Assembly: GCF_905171775.1 (NCBI RefSeq)
Contig: NC_053496.1
Span: 180,205,759 to 180,269,758, forward strand
Length of the DNA stretch: 64,000 nt
Origin: Rana temporaria
Taxonomy: Eukaryota; Chordata; Amphibia; Anura; Ranidae
Reading direction: 5' to 3'
The notes under the pieces are model-generated. The model made no database searches. It had not been told where the DNA came from and was given only the letters and a program-made list of their open reading frames with translations. Shown piece by piece: positions 10,101 through 18,200 of the stretch. The stretch's first letter is position 1; every line of letters starts with the position of its first letter. A program made the translations under genes and the position numbers.

Positions 10101-10590
10101 AACAGGGTATACACGGATTCTGGTTATTTTTACCAAAGATATGTAGCAGTACTAATTTCAGCCAAAATTTTAAAAGAAAAATTACTCATTTGCAAAATTT
10201 TACACAAACAAAGAAAAATACATTTTTTTTATATGTTTTGTGGTCTTTTTTCATTTATAGCGCAAAAAAGTAAGAAACCCAGCGATCAAATACTACTAAA
10301 AAAAAAGCTCTATTTGAGTGAAAAAAAGGGACAAAAATGTTATATGGGTACAGTGTTGCATGACTGAGTAATTGTCATTCAAAGTGTGCCAGCGCTGAAA
10401 GCTGAAAATTGGTCTGGTTACGAAGTGGCTTTAAGTGCCCAGTGGGCAAGGGGTAAATAGAGAGTGATGTCATGTGACCTCCCAGGATCCTCCTCACCTC
10501 TCCGGTCAGCAGGTAGATGATCTCCAAGGTGAGGTTTAGGATCTTCTCAGTCATGTGACTCTGGTTCTCCTCCATCCTCATTGGTGCCAT
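2514..10590 (-). CDS. Gene A: KRAB-C2H2 zinc-finger protein, exon 3 interrupted
   Basis: Probable nuclear DNA-binding repressor of the frog KRAB zinc-finger class. Coding exons read by eye on the minus strand are 10590-10498 (start MAPMRMEE), [exon 3, disrupted], 6435-6312 (KRAB), 6195-6098, 5982-5830, 5718-5577 and 4168-2514. All have AG/GT borders, and exon phases agree with paralogues B and D. Exon 3 is split by a 1077-bp insertion (6639-7715) and reads a stop just after its original acceptor. Exons 2 and 4 are both phase 0, so skipping exon 3 gives an uninterrupted 754-residue frame. The first-exon ATG used by the other paralogues is out of frame here by a 4-nt difference. The gene may still be expressed through exon skipping, or may be on the way to a pseudogene. 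Expression is not visible from sequence. Confidence 0.72.
4169..5576 (-). other. Gene A intron 7
   Basis: Intronic. It holds a short run of a roughly 43-bp minisatellite (about 5409-5560, core gtacaacatagagtat) that is also present in C at 31180-31460 and D at 41865-42060. No other feature seen. Confidence 0.5.
5577..5718 (-). CDS. Gene A exon 7: acidic linker exon
   Basis: A 142-bp exon (acceptor ggtttag, donor gtgggt) encodes GEDPIDIKVEVKSEEEET and ends FIEEDTPTEIST plus one base. The split codon joins the terminal exon in frame. Homologues are B 17792-17930, C 31541-31679 and D 42111-42246. Confidence 0.8.
5830..5982 (-). CDS. Gene A exon 6: acidic linker exon
   Basis: A 153-bp phase-0 exon encodes DEERKDIKTEIKKEEEEE and continues to a second LYSRDSSQEDHTIPHHYK block. 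That block resembles the exon 5 tail, so exons 5 and 6 probably arose by exon duplication. It carries one codon more than the B, C and D versions. Confidence 0.8.
6098..6195 (-). CDS. Gene A exon 5: linker exon
   Basis: A 98-bp exon bordered by cctacag and gtaggtg encodes GSSNGNPPERCPRPLYSRDS followed by a His-rich tail HTIHHHHQ. The same exon is found in B, C and D. This linker is typical of frog multi-finger proteins and has no known enzymatic motif. Confidence 0.8.
6312..6435 (-). CDS. Gene A exon 4: KRAB-A-like box
   Basis: The 124-bp exon has its acceptor after gtgtgtgtcag and donor gtaagag. It encodes VPIRCQDVTVYFSMEEWGYL followed by EGHKDVYKDVMMENQPPL and TSP. The DVTVYFS-EEW-L-DVYKDVM-EN pattern is the KRAB-A signature. 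In mammals this box recruits TRIM28; whether the frog version does so is not established from sequence. Confidence 0.88.
6524..6638 (-). pseudogene. Gene A exon 3, disrupted 3' part
   Basis: This encodes MTITVPPCDSLNPERHNMEK followed by ILEVTKKMMELLTGE and has an intact gtgagg donor. In B, C, D and E the exon is 117 bp. Here the first dozen bases are repeated at 7716-7730 on the other side of a 1077-bp insertion, so the exon is split. Reading from the original acceptor gives SGDHM and then TAA from element sequence. Confidence 0.8.
6639..7715. mobile_element. Palindromic element inserted in gene A exon 3
   Basis: The 1077-bp insertion is flanked by 13-bp direct repeats catatgatcacct (6626-6638 and 7716-7728), proved by the uninterrupted sequence in B (about 18836-18848). 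Positions 6637-7581 form an inverted repeat with arms of about 469 bp that appear identical by eye around a 7-base loop (7106-7112). A 134-bp AT-rich tail (7582-7715) follows. Each arm next to the loop carries a stem-loop followed by GTAACGCGT, like a decayed hammerhead-ribozyme motif. The 13-bp duplication favours a retrotransposition mechanism. Class unresolved. Confidence 0.8.
8149..8546. repeat. 21-bp tandem repeat
   Basis: About 19 copies of a 21-base unit containing catccgtgccacatcagtgc. Because 21 is divisible by three and the unit lacks stops in most frames, open frames appear on both strands; they are not genes. Confidence 0.85.
8878..8902 (+). ncRNA. Hammerhead-ribozyme-like relic
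   Basis: CCGAAGA (6 of 7 match to CUGANGA) is followed by a short stem GCT...AGC and then GAAAC, the order of a hammerhead catalytic core. The change at the second core position makes activity unlikely. Flanking DNA is AT-rich retroelement-like sequence. Confidence 0.35.
9201..9883. mobile_element. TTAA MITE containing a second TTAA MITE
   Basis: The outer element begins TTAAAGGGGTTGTAAAGG at 9201 and ends with the inverse at 9883. Its own internal TTAA (9248) is duplicated around an inner element at 9248-9767 that has nearly the same TTAAAGGGGTTGTAAAGG start. The inner one also carries internal inverted pairs, for example cttttgcgag at about 9569-9624. No coding capacity. Confidence 0.75.
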
Positions 10591-10623
10591 TTGATCTCTA
10601 CAGGTCTCCTTGTAGACGGATAA
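10498..10623 (-). CDS. Gene A exon 2: N-terminal helix exon
   Basis: Acceptor ccaaag and donor gtgagg. The frame is open from LSVYKETCRDQ into MAPMRMEENQSHMTEKILNL and ends IIYLLTGE. This MTEKILNLTLEIIYLLTGE segment is characteristic of Xenopus and ranid multi-finger proteins. The first ATG of the exon is at 10590. Confidence 0.82.
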
Positions 10624-10639
10624 CTTTGGGAAATGAAAG

Positions 10640-11947
10640 TAAAAATTATTTGGATGGTATTGGTCACACAATAATAGGATGGGGGGGGGGGTAATAGGAG
10701 GATTATTGTACATTTAAGAACTACTGCCCCCATATGAACACATTTAGTTTGAACTGTTTAGTGTTTGTTACATTTTCGAGGTCTCAGGACCCTCTTGGCC
10801 CACCAGATCAGAAATTCACTTTTTTTCTGTTGGGGTTGTTTTTGTTTCTGAACTGGTTTTGATTAGTTTTAGATCTGCAGACAAGGAATAATAAATACAA
10901 TTCTTCTTCTGTCTTCTTATTTTGCTCTGAGGCAGTGCTGTGAGATCAATGTAGGGTCATCATGATGTCCAGAAAGGGAACTTGCCGACCTTTGGCCGGA
11001 GTTCTGGGCTAATCCGGATAACTGTCAGAAACTCAACTGCAAGGTTTCAATCTCCGGCAGCCTGCTGACTGACAGGTCACTGTCACTCTCTGCAGTAAGA
11101 GAAGGGATTGGATTGGATAGCAGGAGGATGATGTTGGTGAAGTAGAGGGCTGTGGGGGGAGAATTTTGTCCTCATCCCTCCAATGGCAGCTCAGTGTGGG
11201 TAGGAGGAGGACAGTAGGGGGTGAGGGGTTTGTTCTCTTAGTTGCCAAGTATACTGTAGTATCCAGGACTTTGTACAGAGTGGCGGTGGGTTCCTGGTGT
11301 TCTGAATTCCAGTACCAGGCTCTGACACAGTCTATGTCATGGGAAGGTATTGGACGGCTCCCTCAGACCCACAACATGGGCCTGCTAAGCGAGTCTGCGC
11401 ACAGAGATCCTCTAACAACGAGTGTGTACCCAGGGTGAAGGACTTCCCTTCTTCATTCCACTTGGTGTCCTGGAACATATTACTTGACCGGTAACATCGG
11501 TAGAAGGTGAAGGCTGCCTTCATGGCAGGAGTTTTGTAAGTAGCTTTGAAAAGTGCAGGTAGGAGGACCTTTATTTATCAAGAGCCCCCCCCCCACTCGG
11601 AGGAACCCTGAGCCCTACAGCCTCCTCTTCCCTCAGAACCCTGACTAACCCCTCAGAGTCCTTCAAAATCACCATCATCTCAGAGGCCCCCGGAGTCTTT
11701 AGCCCTATTACCCCCTCACATGACCTCAGCTCCATATTACCAGAACTTAAGTCCAAAATGAAGACAATGTTCCTGCCCCGTAAGTGGGGAAATATTCTGA
11801 CCCTGAAGGGGTTAATGTAGGTTTCCAAACTATATATATGTGTATCATCATCTGCTGGAGATAAAAGACGTCACAGTGACTATGGAGGAAGAGGACGGAC
11901 ATAATGGGGGATTACTGGGTGTAAATAAAAAAATAATATCTTATTAC
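10640..11947 (-). other. Gene A intron 1
   Basis: Intronic sequence shared with B, C and, in part, D. A block at about 11290-11530 (gaattccagtaccaggctct onwards) is highly similar to B 20070-20300 and C 35300-35530. No exon was recognised in it. Confidence 0.5.
11828..11910. promoter_or_regulatory. Conserved TATA/CRE-like block in intron 1
   Basis: A block with ctatatatatgtgtatcatc, ctggagataaaagacgtcac and atggaggaagaggacgg is kept next to every first exon: B about 20590-20660, C 36075-36145, D 45580-45650, E 60110-60195 and the extra copy 63095-63165. GACGTCAC is a CRE-type site. Conservation may simply reflect duplication. Confidence 0.4.
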
Positions 11948-12095
11948 CTCCTCTGCTGCCAGTTCCAGCAACGTCTCCTCTCTACTTCCTCCCGACTCAC
12001 CTCTAACCTGGAACTGCCTGCACCTGACATCACTTCCTGTCTGTACCTGACATCACTTCCTGCCTGTACCTGACATCACTTCCTGTCTTGGTAGA
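11948..12095 (-). promoter_or_regulatory. Gene A first exon and ETS/CRE-like promoter motifs
   Basis: The donor GAG|gtaataag lies at 11948/11947. Upstream on the minus strand are three spaced copies of CAGGAAGTGATGTCAGG, a composite of an ETS core (GGAAGT) and a CRE-like TGATGTCA, at about 12025-12085. The homologous exon in B, C, D and E has an in-frame ATG inside this motif. In A the distance from that ATG to the donor is 83 nt rather than a multiple of three, so the exon is probably non-coding. The 5' boundary is not determinable by eye. Confidence 0.6.
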
Positions 12096-12910
12096 AGTGA
12101 GATTACCACCTTGTGGAGCTCAGAAGAACCGCAGCCCTGAGAAATATCCCATAGTGTGAACACGGCTTTGTGCTCTCATCTCCTCTCCCATCAAGGGGAA
12201 TAGAAATATATGAATGCCAAGTCCAGCCTTTCTTAGCCAGGGTTCCTCCAAAGGTCGCTAAGAGTTCTTTAAAAAATGAACAGTTTCTGTTTTTCAGTGG
12301 GGATGAGCTTCGGATTTGGGTTGACTTGACCACAAGTTCGACCCGAACCCAAGCTGTTCACAGTTCTCCAATTGGCAAACAAAATGCATTCACTGACCTC
12401 CTTTAGAGCGAGTTAGTTTATTCCTGGCTACACCCTCCCCTTTCCTTCCATGTCTACTCAGTCAGTGTTAGTTTGTCACAGAGACTTGCTTAGGAAAGGC
12501 ATTGTCTTCTTACTCTAGTGGCAGTGTTGGGCCATTGCAACTTGTTTACTAATGTGATTTGGTATCTTTCTCTATCCTGCCCTCCTGTTTAGAGCTAGTT
12601 AGTTTAGCACTAGCTCGGCCCTCCTCCTCTTTCATGTTTCCTTAGTCAGTGATAGTTTTTCATAGAGACAGGGCTTAGGAAAGTCATTGACTTCTTACCC
12701 TTCAAAAGACTGGGAAAACATCCTCTGTACTGCAATTTTCTGAAGTAATATTGCATTGGATTCACATTCATTGTCTAAATGAAGAGTGAAGCTGCCTGTG
12801 GATGGTGCCAAGTCAGCAGGTGACCATACTGTCAGGACAGACTGGGTCTAAGGAGGAATGTCAATACATGAATCAGTATACCCACAGAACAGGTGGACAT
12901 AGAACTGAAA
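12096..12910. other. Upstream flank of gene A
   Basis: No gene. Part of it (about 12280-12700) is repeated at about 23110-23240 and 23940-24160 and therefore belongs to the duplicated unit or to a dispersed repeat. Confidence 0.45.
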
Positions 12911-12914
12911 TTAC

Positions 12915-13529
12915 TGCACTCTGTACCCTGGGCTGTATATGATATAATCGTGCCCACTACACTCTGTACCCTGGACTGTATATGATATACTCCTGACCAC
13001 TACACTCTGTACCCTGGGCTGTATATGATATACCCCTGACCACTGCACTCTGTACCCTGGGCTGAATATGATATACTCCTGACCACTGCACTCTGTACCC
13101 TGGGCTGTATATGATATACTCCTGACCACTGCACTCTGTACCCCGGGCTGTATATGATATACTCCTGACCACTACACTCTGTACCCTGGGCTGTATATGA
13201 TATATTTCTGACCACTACACTCTGTACCCTGGGCTGTATATGATATACTCCTGACCACTGCACTCTGTACCCTGGGCTGTATATGATATACTCCTGACCA
13301 CTGCACTCTGTACCCCGGGCTGTATATGATATACTCCTGACCACTACACTCTGTACCCTGGGCTGTATATGATATACTCCTGACCACTGCACTCTGTACC
13401 CTGGGCTGTATATGATATACTCCTGACCACTGCACTCTGTACCCTGGGCTATATATGATATACTCCTGACCACTGCACTCTGTACCCTGGGCTGTATATG
13501 ATATACTCCTGACCACTGCACTCTGTACC
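12915..13529. repeat. 43-bp minisatellite, array 1
   Basis: About 14 copies of a 43-base unit with core ctctgtaccctgggctgtat. It lies 3' of gene B. Units are read in all three frames in turn without stops on the minus strand, giving long spurious frames. Confidence 0.92.
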
Positions 13530-13948
13530 ATTAATCTGATGACCTGTAAAGTCTTTTAAAGTGTCACCCCTGAACAATGTTTGCATATCGAAGATTGTCA
13601 TCATTTCACCGACACACACAATATTTTTTTTAGTTATATTTTTTTACTTTTAACAAGATTACAGACATTAAATCAGGAAATGGTAAAGGTAGGAATCCGA
13701 TTGGTCAGGAAAATGACTTGTCTGGAATGTGGAGGCGGAGTCATTATTAATTTGTGTACAATACAATACACAACGTGTTACATTATTATAACAAAGTATT
13801 GTAGAAAAGATCACAGCATAGAAAATGGGGAAAAAGCAGAAAATAAACCCGGATATAAAGGTGACATTTGTGGCACTAAAACACCTCAAGGGTTGTGTGG
13901 GACCCCCTGATGTACAGGAAGACAGGACTTCAGTGAGGAACAATTCCC
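13530..13948 (-). other. Gene B 3' flank
   Basis: Shorter than the 3' flanks of A, C, D and E: it lacks the conserved polyadenylation block. It retains the relic finger after the stop (13890-13948). Confidence 0.45.
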
Positions 13949-15228
13949 TCACTCAGGACAGGAATACGGCTTCTCCCCCGTGTGAGATCTCTGATGTCTG
14001 ACAAGATTGCACTTCTGTGAAAAACATTTCCCGCACTCAGGACAGGAATACGACTTCTCCCCCTGTGTGCAAAGATGTGACTTCTGTGAGAAACATTTCC
14101 TACACTCCGGACAGGAATACGGCTTCTCACCTGTGTGAGATCTTTGATGTATGACAAGGTCTGATTTCCGCGGAAAACATTTCCCGCACTCAGGACAGGA
14201 ATGCGGCTTCTCACCTGTGTGCGATCTCTGATGTTTGTGAAGAGACGACCTGTCTGAATAACATTTCCCGCACTCAGGACAGGCAAATGGCTTCTCCCCC
14301 GTGTGAGACCTCAGATGTGCGACAAGATATGATTTTCGTACAAAGCATTTCCCGCACTCAGAACAGGAATACGGCTTTTCACCCGTGTGAGACATTTGAT
14401 GTGTGACAAGAGCTGATTTTTGTATGAAACATTTCCTGCACTCAGAACAGGAATATGGTTTCTCTCCCGTGTGCAATCTCTGATGTCTGTTGAGATGGGA
14501 TTTCTTGGAAAAACATTTCCCGCACTCAGGACAGGAATACGGCTTTTCCCCCCTATGAGACTTTTGATGTCCAACCAGATTTGATTTTTGTACAAAACAC
14601 TTCCCGCACTCTGGACAGGAATACGGCTTCTCACCTGTGTGTGTTATTTTATGCTCATTAAGTTTGGATTTAAACTGGAAACATTTCCCACACTCAGGAC
14701 AGGAATACGGTTTCTCACCTGTGTGAGATCTTTTATGCTCATTAAGTTTAGATTTAAAACGGAAACACTTCCCGCACTCAGAACAGGAAAACTTTTTATC
14801 TGTTGGAAGGACGGCACCGTCCCGCACAGTCTGAGGTTCCTCAGGATAAGAGGAATACGATGGTCCGGAACCATCCTGCACAGTCTGAGGTTCCTCAGGA
14901 CAAGAGGAATACGATGGTCCGGCACCTTCCCGCACAGTCTGAGGTTCCTCAGGATATGAGGAATACGATGGTCCGGCACCGTCCCGCACAGTCTGAGGTT
15001 CCTCAGGATAAGAGGAATACGATGGTCCGGCACCGTCCCGCACAGTCTGAGATTCCTCAGGATAAGAGGAATACGATGGTCCATCTACACTGTTTGGTGC
15101 CGGATGGACATTTGAGGTAGTCGGGTTTTCTCCTGGACTATACTGTGTGATGTCCTCATCTTCTACTTTACAGTCTGGAGACAAGGTGAGACAATCCTCT
15201 GAGGTTTTCCTCATCTCCCGTCCATCTA
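13949..15228 (-). CDS. Gene B terminal exon: 5 acidic repeats plus 10 zinc fingers
   Basis: Shortest terminal exon of the cluster. It has five copies of the 18-residue GPSYSSYPEEPQTVRDGA repeat (14815-15085), then ten finger units. Fingers 1 and 2 share the helix FKSKLNEH and look like a recent duplication. Finger 9 has lost five residues around HXXXH (SQKSHLCTQGEK) and cannot bind zinc normally. Contact residues of the intact fingers are FSKE, FSKE, QSNG, KSHR, QSAT, RSYA, DSSK, RSDI and, for finger 10, QCNR. The exon stops at CPE-TGA like A, C and D. Confidence 0.92.
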
Positions 15229-18200
15229 CTAAAATAGACATACAAAGATTATTACTAGACATGAGCTGATTGGTTCCCCTAAACCAGGACTCCGCCCACA
15301 TCAGGCAGCTTTGTCGCTGAGGATCTTACAATTCCCTCGTCAAGGTAACTAGTAAATGGGTCCTCTGATCTCCTACCAGATCATTTCTTTATTCATGGAC
15401 CTTAGTCAGAGAGTGAGGAAACAACTAAGGCTGTCTTTTATGAAATAAACTTCAATCAGGGCTCAAAATTTCAAGTCCTGAGCCACTAGCCAGGCCTACC
15501 AGTTGCCCCACCCAACCCCTCCCCTGCCCTGCTCCTAAGTCTGCCCCTAAACACGCCCTCGTAAACCATCTCATAAAATTACACTGTTAAATGTTTTATG
15601 CAGAATTAAGTTCCAAAAATAAATATTAAAAACTACTTTAATAATATTAAAATAAAGCATATCAGTACCCATCAAATGCAGCTTTACTGTGCCCGTGAAT
15701 GCAGCCTCAATGTGCCCATCAATGCAGCCTCACTGTGCCCGTGAATGCAGCCTCAAAGTGCCCATCAATGCAGCCTCCCTGTGCCCGTGAATGCAGCCTC
15801 ACTTTGCCCATAAATGCAGCCTCACTGTGCCCATAAATGCAGCCTCACCGTGTCCATGAATGCAGCCTCACTGCCCATAAATGCAGCCTCAGACCATCAA
15901 TGCAGCCTCTCTGTGTCCATCAAATGCAGCCTCACTGTGTCCATGAATGCAGCCTCACTGCCCATACATGCAGCCTCAGCCCATCAATGCAGTCTCATTG
16001 TGTCCATCAAATGCAGCTTTACTGTGCCCGTGAATGCAGCCTCACTCTGCCCGTGAATGCAGCCTCACTATGTCCTGAATGCGGCCTCACTGTGCCGTGA
16101 ATGCAGCCTCACTGCCTATTAATGCAGCCTCACTGTGTCCCTGAATGCAGCCTCACTGTGTCCCTAAATGCAGCCTCACTGTGTCCATGAATGCAGCCTC
16201 ACTGTGTCCCTGAATGCAGGCTCACTGTGCCCATGAAGGCAGCCTCACTGTGTCCATGAAGGCAGCCTCACTGTACCCATAAATGCAGCCTCACTGTGCC
16301 CGTGAATGCAGCCTGACTGTGACCATGAATGCAGTCTTAGCCCATCAATGCAGCCTCACTGCGCCCTATAAAATGCAGCTTTACTGTGCCCATCATCAAT
16401 ACAGACTGACCATTGCCTGGATGATGGATCACACAAACACAGCAGGCATATCCCACTATGTGTCACGGAGCGGAGTCTGTAATCGGCAGCGTTGTAACAA
16501 GGTCCTGTCCCCCTAGACCGGCTCATGTGATAGGCGGAACACCGATTCAATAAGTGTTCCATCTACTATGACACAAGCTGGTCTAGGGAGGCGGACCTTT
16601 TTACAGCGTTGCCTATTACAGACTCAGCTCCGTGACACACAGCAGGAGATAACTGCTGTGTGTGTGATACACAAGAGGAGGAGGAGAAAGAGAGGGAGGG
16701 GAGTGCTGCAGCCTCAGCTCAGCTCAAAGCAGCCCCAGGATAGTCCGGCCCTGCCACTCTGTGTCCTCCGGCTGACAGTTTCCTGGCTGATCGCTTCTGG
16801 TAGAGGCGATGCAGGCTTTTTTACAGGACATTAGAGCTGCTGGGAGGGGGGGCCAAGGAACCCCCCTCCGGGCCGCTCTGATGGCCGCACCGCTTCTGCT
16901 AGAAGCGATCAGCCAGGAAACTGTCAGCTAGGTCCACCCCGGCTCCTCACTCACCCTGCACTAAATTCCACTCGCAAAATGCGAGAAGGCGAGAGGAATT
17001 TTTGAGGGCTGGACTATATGGTGCAGGGCTTAGGCCTGCATAACGTGCAATATAAATTATATAGCGTAATGGTCAGTTTTGGTACACAGCCATCAGTGGC
17101 AGCTAAAATGTTTACTTGAGACAAGTTGCAGAGGCCTCAAACTGCTGCCTCCCATCTCCTGAGACTGCAAGCAGTTTTCCCGGCAGGGGAGCATTTGGCC
17201 AGGAATCCTGGCCGTGTGTATGCTTCCTAGAAGTTTTCCCAAAAGGAAAAATAGAGAACCAGCTCTCTATTTTCCCTTCGGGATTCCTGGCGACGACCTG
17301 CCAGGAAAACCGGTCATTTTACCTGAAGGGCAACGAAACCGCGCATGCTCAGTAACACTTTTTTCTGACGGGATTCCCGGCCGTGTGTGCAGGGTTTCAG
17401 ACTATACAGACATATGCTACGGCCAGCAAACAACAGAGTAAGTAACCCCAGGAGAATTGCTCTGTAAGAGATCTTGCAAGATGCGGTCATGGGGCAGAAG
17501 ACCCGAGGCACATGGACCAAGTGCCTAAGTCAAGTAACACCTAGGGTGAAACTCAACATTTTGCTGCAAGCTGAACCCCAGAATCTAAATAAATGCAGTC
17601 TAGATACATAAATTGTTTCTGCAGCACAGAGAAAGAAGATTATCCGAGAGAAATACAGGAATACAGGACGGGGAACACAGCTCAGGAAAGTGACCAGGGC
17701 ATTACAGGTGATATCACCCAGTCCCCGCCCTACTCTGGGCCAATCTGTGAGCAGTATGGGTGGAGGAATGTATTTACTATTAATGACCCACCTGTGCTGA
17801 TCACTGGAGGAGTGTCCTCCTCTATAAATGTCCCCGTTATTCCATCCTCCTCCATAGACTGCTGATCATCCCTCACATACGTCTCTTCTTCTGCTTTAAC
17901 CTCAACTTTTATATCTATCAGATCTTCACCCTAAACCAAGAGAGGAATAGAAACTTAAAACATAAGATTTAATATTGTGACATCACATATAGAAAAGATC
18001 CACACATCATCTCACAAGTCCATGTCCCAGATGTTCCATTCAACCAACCTTGTAATGGTGAGGGATGGTGTGACCTTCCTGTGTGGAATCCCGGGAATAC
18101 AGAGGACCTCCCCCTCCCAAAGACCTCTGAGCTCCACTCATCAACATCTCTTCTTCTTCCTCTTTAATCTCAGCTTTGATGTCTTTCAGTTCCTCATCCT

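Larger units (their letters stand above)
7831..10453. mobile_element. Composite TTAA-flanked insertion in gene A intron 2
   Basis: Compared with gene B intron 2, extra DNA sits between ttttaTTAA (to 7830) and TAAAtagag (from about 10454). Its ends ccacttgccgaccgggcc and gtgcccagtgggcaagggg are imperfect inverted repeats. It contains a 21-bp minisatellite, a hammerhead-like relic and nested TTAA MITEs. Its boundaries are good but classification as piggyBac-like is inference. Confidence 0.5.

Noticed and set aside
13000..13531. Long minus-strand frames through the 43-bp arrays (YHIQPRVQSAVVRSISYTAQ type).
   Set aside because: Three successive units cycle through all frames without stops; no start context, homology or splice logic. 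The same occurs at all four arrays.
15668..16400. Possible CRISPR-like repeat arrays.
   Set aside because: Units abut directly without unique spacers and the context is vertebrate.
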